From positions 1 to 64,000 of the forward strand of contig PKTX01000058.1 in the NCBI GenBank assembly GCA_002868945.1: a stretch of 64,000 nucleotides of DNA, read 5' to 3'. The position numbers and the translations under genes were made by a program. How positions within the stretch are numbered: position 1 is the first letter of the stretch; every line of letters starts with the position of its first letter. The notes beneath the pieces are model-generated. The model saw only the letters and a program-made list of their open reading frames with translations. It made no database searches and was not told the DNA's origin. This DNA is from Desulfobulbaceae bacterium. Its GTDB lineage: Bacteria > Desulfobacterota > Desulfobulbia > Desulfobulbales > SURF-16. Positions 8,700 through 17,679 of this stretch are shown here, in pieces.

Positions 8700-9632
8700 A
8701 TGAAGAGATTAAATCGTAGGTCATTTTTGAAAGGCGGCCTAGCCAGCGGTGTTACAGCAGCAGCTGTAACAGGTTCAGTCGGGAAGGCTGACGCTGCCGG
8801 TGATTTCGGGGGCTACCCTGATAGTATGGGCGTGCTCGTTGATTTGACGAAATGTATCGGCTGCCGCACCTGTGAGGCGGCCTGTAACAAAGAACAGAAT
8901 CTGCCGGCGCCCGATAAGCCGTTTACCGACATGTCGGTTCACGATGAGGTGCGGCACGGCGGCCTGCCCAGGCGCACCTCGGAAAAGGCGTATACCGTGG
9001 TGAACAAGTATGAGGTGGAGGGGCGCGAGCATCCGCTCTTTCGCAAGGTGCAGTGTAACCATTGTCAGGAGCCGGGTTGTCTGACCTCCTGCTTTGTCAA
9101 CGCCTATACCAAGACACCTGAGGGGGCGGTTATCTATGACCCCAAGGTCTGTGTGGGTTGCCGTACCTGCATGATCGCCTGTCCCTTTTACATCCCTGCC
9201 TACAGCTATTCTTCCCCCATCAATCCGGTGGTGAAGAAGTGCATCATGTGCTACGACACCCGTCTCAAGTTCGGCAGGCCGCCGGCATGTGTCGAGGCCT
9301 GTCCGCAGCAGGTCATGACCTTTGGTAAGAGAAAGGATCTCATTGATCTGGCCCATAAGACCATTAAAAGTCGGCCGTCGCTTTACCTTGATCATGTCTA
9401 TGGTGAAAAAGAGGTGGGGGGCACCTCCTGGATGTATTTGACGTCGCAGGATGCCCCTTTTGGGGAGATAGGTTTTGACACCCACCTTGGTAAGCAGCCT
9501 ATTATTAATTATGTCAAGGAGTTCCTGGCAATTGTTCCCATGGTGCTGACTATCTGGCCGGCGCTCTTTACAGGCTTCCATCTTCTGGCAACGCGGAAGG
9601 AAGCTAAGAAAAACGATGAGAGCGTAAGCTAG
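8700..9632 (+). CDS. Tat-exported 4x[4Fe-4S] ferredoxin-like subunit (HybA/HmcB-like)
   Basis: This 310-residue protein begins with a Tat signal (RRSFLKGG, residues 6-13). It has four cysteine clusters typical of the NrfC/HybA/DsrO family: CIGCRTCEAAC, CNHCQEPGCLTSC, CVGCRTCMIAC and CIMCYDTR...CVEAC, enough for four [4Fe-4S] clusters. A C-terminal hydrophobic segment (about 275-297, FLAIVPMVLTIWPALFTGF) would anchor it to the membrane, as in HybA and HmcB but not NrfC. It likely relays electrons between the periplasmic cytochrome and the NrfD-type quinone-interacting subunit. Only 12 bases separate it from the next gene. Confidence 0.9.
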   Translation: MKRLNRRSFLKGGLASGVTAAAVTGSVGKADAAGDFGGYPDSMGVLVDLTKCIGCRTCEAACNKEQNLPAPDKPFTDMSVHDEVRHGGLPRRTSEKAYTVVNKYEVEGREHPLFRKVQCNHCQEPGCLTSCFVNAYTKTPEGAVIYDPKVCVGCRTCMIACPFYIPAYSYSSPINPVVKKCIMCYDTRLKFGRPPACVEACPQQVMTFGKRKDLIDLAHKTIKSRPSLYLDHVYGEKEVGGTSWMYLTSQDAPFGEIGFDTHLGKQPIINYVKEFLAIVPMVLTIWPALFTGFHLLATRKEAKKNDESVS

Positions 9633-9644
9633 GAGGATACTTTT

Positions 9645-10901
9645 ATGAAAACGTATGTAACACAAGGCTTTGAGCCTATTGATACATTGAAGAAGCCGGG
9701 GTCCGACACCCCATGGACCTTGAAGGAAAAGCTTCTCCTGGGGCTCAGCTCAGGGGAGTATGTCAAGCAGCTGGTGCGCAACCCCTTTAACTGGATTCTG
9801 GCGATTATTTATGCCGTTGGTATTCCGATTATTCTTGGTCGCTTCTACTACGGTCTTGGTTGGGTCACCCATAGCAGCTATGATTATCCCTGGGGCCTTT
9901 TTCTGGGCTGGGGGCTGTTCTGCATGGTGCCGCTCTCCGCCTCGGGCTTTATGCTGGGCACCACGGTGGAGCTGTTCGGGCGTAAGGACTTTAAGCCCAT
10001 TGAGCGCCTTGGTCTGCTCAATGGACTGCTCGGTTATTTCTTTGCAGTCATGTTTCTGCAGGCCGACCTCGGTCAACCCTGGCGGCTTATCTACCCCATG
10101 TTTGTCTCCCTGGGCCCGGCCGCGGTTCTTTTTCTGGTGGCCTGGCATGTTGCCACCTATCTCACCGTGCAGGTTGCCGAATTGGTGCCGGCGGCCAGTG
10201 AAATGATGGGCTGGAAGGCGCCAAAGAAGTTCGTCAAATCCATTGTCCTTGGTCTGACGGTGGCTGGTATTATCCTCTCCACCCTGCATCAGGGGGCCCT
10301 GGGGGCACTCTTCACCTATGCACCGGGCAAGGTACATCCCCTCTGGTACTCCTATAGCTTCCAGTGGTTTCATTTCTTCTGCTCATCCATTTTTGCCGGA
10401 CTCTCCATGCTCATCGTGGTCTCCACCCTGTCAAAATGGTTTCTGAAGTGGCGCTGTGACGCCGATTTCCTGGGCAGCCTGGACCGCATTACCCTGGGGC
10501 TTTCCAAGGGTGCCTCTTTGGCCCTGATCACCTATCTTATTATCAAGCTGACAGCCGTGGCCCATGATAATGAGTGGGGACTTCTCTTCACCGGTTGGGG
10601 ACAGTGGTATATCTTTGAACTCAGTTTTGGCGTCATTCTGCCGCTTATTCTCTATACCGTCGCCATTCGCAATCAGAGTGTCGCGGTGGCGCGTTTTGCC
10701 GCCCTGATCGCGGTGCTGGGTATCCTGCTCAACCGTCTCAACACGGCCCTGATTACCTTTAACTGGAATCTCTACCAGGAGATTCCCCACTGGCGTGAGA
10801 TTGTCATTACCGTGACCATCTATGCCACCTATATCCTGGTCTATCGTGCAGTTCTTTATCGTTTGCCCATCCTCTATACCTGGAAGGGTGAGTCGAAATA
10901 G
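9645..10901 (+). CDS. NrfD/PsrC-family integral membrane subunit (HybB/HmcC-like)
   Basis: The 418-residue protein has about ten hydrophobic segments and is close in length to HybB (about 390 residues) and HmcC. The family binds menaquinone and couples quinone redox chemistry to a periplasmic Fe-S partner. It follows the HybA/HmcB-like gene in one transcription unit (AGGAGG 8-13 bases before the ATG), so the three genes make a cytochrome/Fe-S/membrane complex. There is no adjacent molybdopterin or hydrogenase subunit, so the ultimate electron donor or acceptor is not evident. Confidence 0.9.
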   Translation: MKTYVTQGFEPIDTLKKPGSDTPWTLKEKLLLGLSSGEYVKQLVRNPFNWILAIIYAVGIPIILGRFYYGLGWVTHSSYDYPWGLFLGWGLFCMVPLSASGFMLGTTVELFGRKDFKPIERLGLLNGLLGYFFAVMFLQADLGQPWRLIYPMFVSLGPAAVLFLVAWHVATYLTVQVAELVPAASEMMGWKAPKKFVKSIVLGLTVAGIILSTLHQGALGALFTYAPGKVHPLWYSYSFQWFHFFCSSIFAGLSMLIVVSTLSKWFLKWRCDADFLGSLDRITLGLSKGASLALITYLIIKLTAVAHDNEWGLLFTGWGQWYIFELSFGVILPLILYTVAIRNQSVAVARFAALIAVLGILLNRLNTALITFNWNLYQEIPHWREIVITVTIYATYILVYRAVLYRLPILYTWKGESK

Positions 10902-10910
10902 GACCATCTC

Positions 10911-10950
10911 TGTATCGAACCTGCGCCTGTGCAGGCGCAGGTTCGATACA
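10911..10950 (+). terminator. 40-base perfect hairpin after the NrfD-like gene
   Basis: Two 19-base arms (10911-10929 and 10932-10950) are exactly complementary around a TG loop, followed by TTCTTT, a poor T-run. It is 9 bases past the stop of the NrfD-like gene, so it probably terminates or stabilises that mRNA. The kinase gene downstream may be partly read through. Confidence 0.65.
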
Positions 10951-11071
10951 TTCTTTGACGGCGGGCGCGGGCATTTTAGGAAAGGAAATGTTCGGGCTCG
11001 CATTCATAAGAATCCTTTACAAGAGACAGCAGCCGGCTTGACGGTGGGTGTGCTGCTTCGAGGTGTCCGGC

Positions 11072-12901
11072 ATGGCTGACACGTTTCCTTTAAAAAAGAT
11101 AGTCTACAGTTTTTACCTCGTTGTCAGTTTGGCCCTTGTTCTTCTGCTTTTCATGGGGGTGCGCCAGTCGCAACTCTATCAGGCCCAGGTCGGTGTCATC
11201 GAGCACGCCGAAAAACTTCTTTTTCAATTTTCCATAATCCGTGAGCATGTCGGCATTGCCCTCATGGAGGGCGACAAGGCCTCCCTGCAGGGCCTGAGCA
11301 AGGAGATGGAGACCCTCAGCTACAACCTTACCAAGGTGCTTGATACCCGCCAGATCGGCGAAGAGTTTAAGCTGAGTCTGGCGAACTCCATCGATCTGCC
11401 GGGCATTATACTGCTGCTGCGATCCATGGAGAGTGGCGAGGCGGAACGGGAAGATTACCGACGACTCAGTCGCGAGATAAGAACCCTGGGCGAGCGACTG
11501 ATGCTCTTTGATCGGGTGCTGGTCAATTCCTCCCGGCAACGTCTCATCGGTTTTCAAAACCTGGTGATCGGCGCCAGTGCCTTGGCGGTATCGATGCTGG
11601 TTGGTATTCTCATCCTCTTTCATCGACGTCTTCTCATTCCCCTCTGGCGGCTGGTGGATGATGCGGATCGACTGTTGGCCGGAGAGGTTGCCGAGGTCGC
11701 TGTCTCCGAGGTGTGCAAGGAGGCCGCTGTCCTGGGGGAGATTATCAATGAACAGCAGGACCTCAAAGAGGCGGTGGCCATCCGCCTGCAGAAGTGTCGG
11801 CGCATCAGTGGCGAGATGGTCGCCTCCCTGGGTGGTATATGGGCTGAAATTGATGAAAACGGCAACTTCTGCCATGTGAACCAAGAGATGGAGGTTGCCT
11901 GCGGCTACCCGGAGGGCGGGTTGGCCGGGAAAAAATGGCACAGTTTTTTTCAGCCCCCCGACGAGTATGGCCAGGTCACCGATATCCGTGATCTGGCTGA
12001 TCGCGGCGCCATGGAGTTTACCCTGCTCGGCGCCGAACCACAGTGTAGTCGGGTGGTGCGGGCCGTCTTTATGGTCAGTCAATGCGCCGAGGATAATTGC
12101 CTGGTCCGTTGTTTCGGCTATGATATTACCGCGGATAAGACCAATATCAAGGCCCTGCAGAAGGATCTTGCCAATGAGAAGAACAGAAAAAAAGAGCTGG
12201 TGCGTGTTTCGCAGCTAACCGCCATCGGGGAACTGGCCTGCGGCGTGGCACATGAGGTGAGCAGCGTCGGCAACGGCATTATCAATTTTGCCCAGCTATT
12301 GGCCGATATTGAGGAGGATGAACGCAGCATCGACATCCTCCATAAGATAATCAACCAGGGTGACAAGATAACCGGTCTGGCCTCCAATCTGCTGGCCTAT
12401 GGCCAGGGAGACACGGCGGCCCGTGAAATGGTGGCCATCACCAATGTTATCAGCAATGCCCTGGCCCTCATGGCGCCACTCTATAAGCAGGATGGCATCC
12501 AGGTGGAGCTGGATGTGGCGCATCTGCCTGATTGGCATTGTCAGGCCGGCCAGATGCAGCAGCTGCTGCTTTGTATCCTGATAAATTGCCGGCAGGCCTT
12601 GAACAGTCGCTATGCCAACCATAATGAGATGAAGCTTATCGAGATTTACGGACAGGCTGCCTTGCTTGACGGCAGACAGGGGCTGGAGATTGATATTAAG
12701 GATTATGGTATCGGCATTGCAGCTGAGGATCTTGACCAGGTCATGGAGCCTGGTTTTGCCAAGTGGCCCGAGATCACCAGTGCCGGCATGGGTCTTTTCA
12801 TCGGTCGCGATATTGCCGAGTCCCTGGGGGGCAGTCTCTCTCTAGAGAGTAAGGAGGGGCGTTACACCACGGTACGGATGGCCTTCCCCTTAAAGAAATA
12901 G
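11072..12901 (+). CDS. Membrane-bound sensor histidine kinase with periplasmic domain
   Basis: This 609-residue protein has two membrane segments (about 10-30 and 160-182) flanking a helical periplasmic sensor of about 130 residues, then a HAMP-like linker, a PAS domain (about 250-360), a HisKA domain and a HATPase domain. The acceptor His lies in GVAHEVSSVGNGI, where the usual NNP is replaced by SSV. G1 DYGIGI and G2 SAGMGLFIG are present. GAGGTG eight bases upstream supports the ATG at 11072. It follows the cytochrome/Fe-S/NrfD operon and has no adjacent response regulator. Its H-box region resembles that of the kinase at 2097 (NGIIN-F motif), so it could share the NtrC-type regulator at 3761; this is inference. 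Confidence 0.88.
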   Translation: MADTFPLKKIVYSFYLVVSLALVLLLFMGVRQSQLYQAQVGVIEHAEKLLFQFSIIREHVGIALMEGDKASLQGLSKEMETLSYNLTKVLDTRQIGEEFKLSLANSIDLPGIILLLRSMESGEAEREDYRRLSREIRTLGERLMLFDRVLVNSSRQRLIGFQNLVIGASALAVSMLVGILILFHRRLLIPLWRLVDDADRLLAGEVAEVAVSEVCKEAAVLGEIINEQQDLKEAVAIRLQKCRRISGEMVASLGGIWAEIDENGNFCHVNQEMEVACGYPEGGLAGKKWHSFFQPPDEYGQVTDIRDLADRGAMEFTLLGAEPQCSRVVRAVFMVSQCAEDNCLVRCFGYDITADKTNIKALQKDLANEKNRKKELVRVSQLTAIGELACGVAHEVSSVGNGIINFAQLLADIEEDERSIDILHKIINQGDKITGLASNLLAYGQGDTAAREMVAITNVISNALALMAPLYKQDGIQVELDVAHLPDWHCQAGQMQQLLLCILINCRQALNSRYANHNEMKLIEIYGQAALLDGRQGLEIDIKDYGIGIAAEDLDQVMEPGFAKWPEITSAGMGLFIGRDIAESLGGSLSLESKEGRYTTVRMAFPLKK

Positions 12902-13203
12902 CTCGCTTTGCAGGCTTGTGCTGTCTGGTTGATATTGTGCCACTATTGCTGGTGGCATGATAAGGGGGGTTCCCTCACACCTGAAATGCAGGGGCCGGAA
13001 GGCGGAAGTCGGAACAACGGAGTTGTACGCTTTCCTTCTGACTCCTGACTCCTGACTCCTAATTTCTGATTTCTGATTTCTGATTTCTGAATTCAAAATT
13101 CTCGTTACACCACTCGGAGAGCTGAAAGGTAGCTTGATGCTGGGTGCTGACCTTCGTGGCAGCGCTTGCGCACAGGCATGCAACACGCAGCCACGAAGAA
13201 GAG
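12902..13203. repeat. Intergenic region with dispersed repeat, CTGACTC type (copy B)
   Basis: The gap between convergent genes contains TTGATATTGTG (near 12930), tandem CTGACTC heptamers (13039-13060) and then four TTCTGAT units running into CTGAATTC (13062-13092). The layout follows copy A at 1766-1915. I see no gene here. Confidence 0.6.
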
Positions 13204-13247
13204 AGGGGCTCTTGCCTGCCGACATGGCGGGCCGGGGCCCCTTATTT
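13204..13247. terminator. Hairpin between convergent transcription units
   Basis: AGGGGC (from 13205) pairs with GCCCCT (about 13236-13241), followed on the plus strand by TATTTTTT. It sits at the 3' end of ftsH copy 2 on the minus strand and could stop transcription from both sides. Confidence 0.55.
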
Positions 13248-15023
13248 TTTGTGGGCATCAATAATGGCCTGGATGTCCCGCCCTGAAATGGTTTCCTTTT
13301 CGAGAAGCTCCTGGGTCATGGCCTCCATGATATCCATGTTGTCGGTGAGAATTTTGCGGGCCGTGTCGTGGGCTGTTTCCACCAGGTCTCTGATTTCGGC
13401 ATTTATGCTTTGGATGGCATCTTCGCTGACCAGCGGGTTGGCCATGCCGGGCTGCTCGGCAGTTTTAAAGACAATGGGGCCGATATTCTTGCTCATGCCC
13501 CACTCGCACACCATCTTGCGGGCCAGATCGCTCACCCTTTCAATGTCATTGCCTGAGCCGGTGGTGATTTCATCAAAAATAATCTCTTCGGCAATGCGGC
13601 CGCCGAGCAGGATGCAGAGATTGTTGAAGAGATAGGTGTAGGAGTGCGAATGTTTTTCTGTTTCTGGCATCTGCATGGTCAGACCAAGGGCCTTGCCGCG
13701 GGGGACAATGGTCACCTTGTGGACAGGGTCGGCGCCGGGCAGCATCCAGGCCACCAGGGCGTGACCTACCTCGTGATAGGCGGTTATTTTTTTCTCCTCC
13801 AGGGTGATGATCATGGAGCGGCGTTCGGCGCCCATCATAACTTTGTCTTTGGCGGCATCCAGATCCTCCATGCTGACCCGGCCGCCGCGCCGCGCCACCA
13901 TCAGGGCCGCCTCGTTGATCATGTTGGCCAGCTCCGCTCCTGAGAAACCAGGGGTGGATTTGGCAACCTGCTGCCAATTGATGTCCGGTTCTGTCTTGAT
14001 CTTTTCGGCATGTACCTTGAGGATATGTTCACGACCGCGGACATCGGGCAGGGGTACCATGACCTGGCGATCAAAGCGGCCCGGTCTGAGCAGGGCCGGG
14101 TCCAGGATATCCAGCCGGTTTGTGGCGGCGACAATGATGACCTGGTCATTCACCTCAAAGCCGTCCATCTCCACCAGGAGCTGATTCAAGGTTTGCTCCC
14201 GCTCATCATTGCCGCCGGCAGCGCCGGAGCTGCGGTGGCGCCCAACCGCGTCAATCTCATCAATAAAGATAATACAGGGCGCCTTTTTTTTGCCCTCGGC
14301 AAAGAGGTCTCGCACGCGACTGGCACCAATGCCCACATACATCTCCACAAAGTTGGAGCCGCTGATGGAGAAAAAGGCGACACCCGCCTCGCCGGCAATG
14401 GCCTTGGCCAGCAGTGTCTTGCCGGTACCTGGTTCCCCGTAGAGCAGCACACCGGTGGGAATGCGGGCGCCGGCCTCGGTGAATTTGGTGGGATCCTTTA
14501 AAAAGTCTACAATTTCTACAAGTTCCTCTTTGGCCTCGTCGATGCCGGCCACATCTTTGAAGCGGACATGGGATTTCTGGGCATCAATGAGCTGGGCCTT
14601 GCTCTTGCCAAAGGCCATGGCCTTGCCGCCCCCTCCCTGGCCGCTGCCGCCCTTGCGCATGAAGAAATACCAGATGCCGACAAGAAGCAGAATGGGAAAC
14701 CAGGAGAGGAAGATGCGGAAGAACCAGTGCGGCTCCTGGGTGGGGATAATCTCTATCTTGGCGCCGGCCTCAATGAAGGGCTGTAATGAATCAGGATTCT
14801 CGGGGATGACGGCGCGGAAACGTTCACCGTTGGAATTTCGCCAGGTGGCGATATTGTTCTGCAGGGTGAAGCTTGGTACCACACCGGTTTCCACCTTGTC
14901 GACAAAATCGCTGTAGGTAAGAACATTGACGGTCTCGGGTTGGCCCTTAAAGAGGTTGAGAACCAAAATGGCGGTAAGACCGATGATAAGCCAGATGGTG
15001 AGGTTTTTATAAAACAGGTTCAC
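13242..15023 (-). CDS. ftsH: ATP-dependent zinc metalloprotease FtsH (copy 2)
   Basis: This 593-residue membrane AAA+ protease has membrane segments near residues 8-24 and 107-125, Walker A GEPGTGKT, Walker [10 protein letters not shown] and the M41 zinc motif HEVGH. It differs from the copy at 5695 in the N-terminal periplasmic domain and in much of the protease domain, so it is an old paralogue rather than a recent duplicate. The start appears to be GTG (15021-15023) with GAGG about 10 bases upstream. It is transcribed alone toward the kinase at 11072. Confidence 0.93.
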   Translation of the reverse strand: MNLFYKNLTIWLIIGLTAILVLNLFKGQPETVNVLTYSDFVDKVETGVVPSFTLQNNIATWRNSNGERFRAVIPENPDSLQPFIEAGAKIEIIPTQEPHWFFRIFLSWFPILLLVGIWYFFMRKGGSGQGGGGKAMAFGKSKAQLIDAQKSHVRFKDVAGIDEAKEELVEIVDFLKDPTKFTEAGARIPTGVLLYGEPGTGKTLLAKAIAGEAGVAFFSISGSNFVEMYVGIGASRVRDLFAEGKKKAPCIIFIDEIDAVGRHRSSGAAGGNDEREQTLNQLLVEMDGFEVNDQVIIVAATNRLDILDPALLRPGRFDRQVMVPLPDVRGREHILKVHAEKIKTEPDINWQQVAKSTPGFSGAELANMINEAALMVARRGGRVSMEDLDAAKDKVMMGAERRSMIITLEEKKITAYHEVGHALVAWMLPGADPVHKVTIVPRGKALGLTMQMPETEKHSHSYTYLFNNLCILLGGRIAEEIIFDEITTGSGNDIERVSDLARKMVCEWGMSKNIGPIVFKTAEQPGMANPLVSEDAIQSINAEIRDLVETAHDTARKILTDNMDIMEAMTQELLEKETISGRDIQAIIDAHKK

Positions 15024-15213
15024 GTGGGGAGTCCTCGCGCAAGTTTATGGTGGACGTATTATACGCCGGTTTTCGTGTGGGCTGATGGTGTGCTTGGAAG
15101 GGTGGTCCGGGAACGGTACCCATAAAAAAACGAGATCAGCATAGTGGCCGCTAATTAACCACAAAAGCCTGAAAAGGTAAAGAAGGGGGAGACTACAGAG
15201 GAAGGGGAGGGCT

Positions 15214-15250
15214 AAAAAAAAGGAACCCCCGGGCCGCCACCCAGGGGTTC
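15214..15250 (-). terminator. Orphan rho-independent terminator on the minus strand
   Basis: Read on the minus strand, GAACCCC (15244-15250) pairs with GGGGTTC (15223-15229), followed by CTTTTTTTT. It would end a minus-strand transcript starting above 15250, but no minus-strand gene lies there before the next 900 bp. It may end a small RNA or an antisense transcript, or insulate ftsH copy 2. Confidence 0.65.
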
Positions 15251-15752
15251 AGTGCAAGGAGTCGCTTTCTCGTTTTGGCAAATGAGTAAGCTTTTGCTGT
15301 TTAATAAAGCAGGATGCGTGCCGTCTTGGGACTGTTTTGTGATTTAGTTTTAGTAATGACCGTATTACAGGTGGTTATGTTGAGTTCGACGCCAATGGCA
15401 CGTCATGGCTGCGTTGTCGGCGCCAGGCATTTGAGGCGTATTTTGCTGCTATTATTTTTCAACATGACGCACGTTGCGCCTGTGGTATCCAGGTTGGCTG
15501 TTGTCTGGTGGATTGCTGAAAAAGTGTTGAAAAAAAGAACGAAATTGGATAGTAACACTTTGTTATTTTGCGATAAATACGATGTTGTGGCTTTGATTTA
15601 AAAAAGAAATTGCACCATCGGCAAAATGTTGATATTTTAATTTTGGAATTAAAAAGCGATTTTCTTTCGTCAAAAGTTGACAACGCCAATTTATAGGTTT
15701 ATATGCTGAAATCAGGTGTGCATCACCTGCGTTTTTGTTTTTTACCGTTAAA
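15251..15752. other. AT-rich gene-free region upstream of a redox mini-operon
   Basis: About 500 bp between ftsH copy 2 and the repeat element at 15753 hold no convincing gene. A 95-codon plus-strand frame at 15314-15601 lacks a ribosome binding site and has no recognisable protein character. The region contains GACGCA-CG-TTGCGCC (15466-15480), a motif shared with the control region of the paralogous operon near 24 kb. Confidence 0.5.
15466..15480. promoter_or_regulatory. Candidate regulator site GACGCA-N2-TTGCGCC
   Basis: GACGCACGTTGCGCC is an imperfect palindrome matching GACGCAATTTGCGCC (24157-24171) at 13 of 15 bases, and resembling GGCGCATATTGCGCC (23984-23998). All three lie upstream of the two paralogous small-protein/NrfD/MerR operons. 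Confidence 0.5.
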
Positions 15753-15948
15753 TAGTGTCTGTCCAGAAATAGGTCATTTCGTTCGAAATCAAGGACTGCG
15801 AGAAAAATAAGCGCAGGCATATATTTGATATCGGAGTCTCCACTTCGTTTCGCTTACCTCCGAGCATTATTTTTTGAGCATGACGCCGAGATCGGGCCGG
15901 TAAGCGAGTTTACGAGACTCCGAGAGGGCCATTTCTGGACAGGCACTA
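15753..15948. mobile_element. MITE-like element, family 1 (copy 1)
   Basis: A 196-bp non-coding element has inverted ends: left TAGTGTCTGTCCAGAAAT and right (reverse complement) TAGTGCCTGTCCAGAAAT, 17 of 18 matching. Both ends abut TA, as expected for Tc1/mariner-IS630-type TA targets. The interior has a palindromic module built on CGGAGTCTC/GAGACTCCG. The copy near 54328 matches along much of its length in the opposite orientation; more diverged copies lie at 32364, 45731 and 60425. Confidence 0.75.
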
Positions 15949-16120
15949 AATAGAACAAACCAAACACAACAAAAGGAGGGTCTGCAAGCACGGATAAGGA
16001 AAGCACAAAAAAGGGGAACGGTGTGATGGTCCGCCAATCGTCATATCGGCTGAGATGCTCAGCGCATTTCATCCCCTGAACAAGGGACCCATGGTTTCAC
16101 CACTGTTCGGAAAATCTTTC

Positions 16121-16138
16121 TTGGTAGGAGGGAGGCTG
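16121..16138 (+). promoter_or_regulatory. Weak sigma-54-like promoter before the first small-protein/NrfD operon
   Basis: TTGGTAGGAGGGAGGCTG has GG and GC 10 bases apart, but the -12 element reads AGGC instead of TTGC. It is correctly placed, about 40 bases before the small ORF at 16179. It is mentioned because the paralogous operon at 24 kb has a strong sigma-54 site; on its own this match is marginal. Confidence 0.25.
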
Positions 16139-16178
16139 AACAGCTGAGAGCATGGACCGCAATTTCAAGGAGGAGCAA

Positions 16179-16304
16179 ATGGAAGGCGTATTATTTCTCG
16201 TTTTTTGGGTTGGTTGCGCTGCACTCCACACCTTGTTTGATCTGAAGGTCAAGCCTGCCATTCTGGCAAGCCGGGAGGATGAAGAAAATTTCCGGCATTT
16301 CTGA
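16179..16304 (+). CDS. Small membrane protein (41 aa) heading the first NrfD/MerR mini-operon
   Basis: AAGGAGG lies 5-11 bases before the ATG. The product has one hydrophobic helix (about 3-20, VLFLVFWVGCAALHTLF) followed by a charged tail (SREDEENF). I do not recognise a family. It is followed 93 bases later by an NrfD-like gene, just as a different small membrane protein precedes the paralogous NrfD gene at 24797. This suggests a single-helix accessory subunit of the membrane complex. Confidence 0.6.
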   Translation: MEGVLFLVFWVGCAALHTLFDLKVKPAILASREDEENFRHF

Positions 16305-16397
16305 ATGGCATAGACTGTCATTTTTGAAGAATGATGCAGGACGTTTTTTGCTGCCTGCACAGTAAGGTTAACAACATTATAAGTGAGGAGAAGCGCA

Positions 16398-17591
16398 ATG
16401 GATAATATTCTTGCGAAAGTTCTGCCCCAGGATCAGGGGCTCGAGGTTACCACATCCGGCAAGTATAATGCCGCCATCGCTGTTATGGGCCTTTTTGTGC
16501 TCATGGGGCTTGCCGCTGGTGTCCATTCATTTTTTATCGGCCATGAGCATGCCTTCGGCAATACCCGCGAGGTGCCGTGGGGGCTGCTGATTGCCGCCTA
16601 TGTTTTCTTTGTCGTTACATCCACCGGACTCTGTCTGGTCTCTTCAATCGGCCACGTCTTTGGTGTTGAGCAGTTTCAGCCCATTGCCAAACGCTCGGTC
16701 TTCATGGCCATTTCCACCATTATTGCCGGTTTCATGGTGATCGGCTTTGAGATTGAGAATCCCTGGCGCATGGCCATCTACAATATCACTTCCCCCAATT
16801 TGACTTCCAACATCTGGTGGATGGGAACGCTGTACGGCGCTTATCTCTTCTTCATGCTTATCGAATTCGCCCTGCTGCAGATGGGTAAGCATAAGGAGGC
16901 GGGTATCCTGGGTCTGCTTGGCGTGGTTGCCGGTGTTGCGGCCCACTCCAATCTCGGCGCTGTTTTTGGTCTGCTGAGCGGTCGTGAGTTCTGGCATGGT
17001 CCCTATATGCCCATTTACTTTATCACCTCAGCCATGATGTCCGGTTGCGCGGCCGTGGTCTTCTTTACCTGGATTGGTTATAAGGCCAATGGCTGGCAGA
17101 TGAGTGAGAAGCTGCAGAGCTCTCTGAGCTCGGTTGCCAAGCTTGGCGCTCTGCTTATCACCGTTATCATGTTTTTCACCTGTTGGAAGATGATCTCCGG
17201 TATCAGCGGCCAGCCTCCGGGAAAATATGAGGCCATGATGAGCCTTATTTCCGGTCCCTATGCCGCTAACTTCTGGATTGGCGAGATCATGATGGGTCTG
17301 GTTATTCCCTTTGCCATTATTCTGGCGGTACGGGCCAAATCCATGACCGGCCTTTTCATCGCCTCCGTCTCCAGTGTCATCGGCATTTTCTTCATGCGCT
17401 ATGATCTGGTTGTCGTTGGTATGCTTGTTCCCCATTTCCATGGCATGAACATTGTCGATCTGCCGCATCTCTTCTCCTACACCCCCACCTTGCATGAAAT
17501 TGCCATCGTGGTGGGTGCCATGGCCCTTTGCGGCATGATGTTTCTGATGGGTGAGCAGCTCTTTAAGGGCCACCTTTCCGAGGACCATTAA
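16398..17591 (+). CDS. NrfD-like integral membrane protein (paralogue 1)
   Basis: The 397-residue protein has about ten membrane segments. It is clearly homologous to the protein at 24797 (shared NTREVPWG/NTREMPWG, STGLCL, NLTSNIWWMGTLYG, NLGAVF and RYDLVV motifs) and more distantly to the NrfD protein at 9645. The family exchanges electrons with menaquinone. GAGGAG precedes the ATG at 16398; an upstream in-frame ATG at 16383 lies within that site and is less likely. No Fe-S subunit is adjacent, but a Tat-exported Fe-S protein and a triheme cytochrome are encoded 5 kb downstream. A MerR-type gene follows. Confidence 0.85.
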   Translation: MDNILAKVLPQDQGLEVTTSGKYNAAIAVMGLFVLMGLAAGVHSFFIGHEHAFGNTREVPWGLLIAAYVFFVVTSTGLCLVSSIGHVFGVEQFQPIAKRSVFMAISTIIAGFMVIGFEIENPWRMAIYNITSPNLTSNIWWMGTLYGAYLFFMLIEFALLQMGKHKEAGILGLLGVVAGVAAHSNLGAVFGLLSGREFWHGPYMPIYFITSAMMSGCAAVVFFTWIGYKANGWQMSEKLQSSLSSVAKLGALLITVIMFFTCWKMISGISGQPPGKYEAMMSLISGPYAANFWIGEIMMGLVIPFAIILAVRAKSMTGLFIASVSSVIGIFFMRYDLVVVGMLVPHFHGMNIVDLPHLFSYTPTLHEIAIVVGAMALCGMMFLMGEQLFKGHLSEDH

Positions 17592-17679
17592 TACTTCCTT
17601 GAAATCTGATATGCCGGGGGGGCATGCCGGTCGGCTGCCTCCCCCCGCACGGAAAATAAGGATTTTTAAGGAGGATGTT

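Noticed and set aside
8092-10901. DsrJOP assignment for the cytochrome/Fe-S/NrfD operon
   Set aside because: DsrJ has three hemes and the operon normally starts with dsrM and dsrK; here the cytochrome has five CXXCH motifs and the Fe-S protein has a C-terminal anchor as in HybA/HmcB.
10911-10950. tRNA-like GGTTCGATAC sequence
   Set aside because: It is one arm of a perfect 40-base hairpin; there is no cloverleaf.
15314-15601. 95-codon plus-strand ORF
   Set aside because: It has no ribosome binding site, covers the shared regulatory motif, and looks like AT-rich chance translation.
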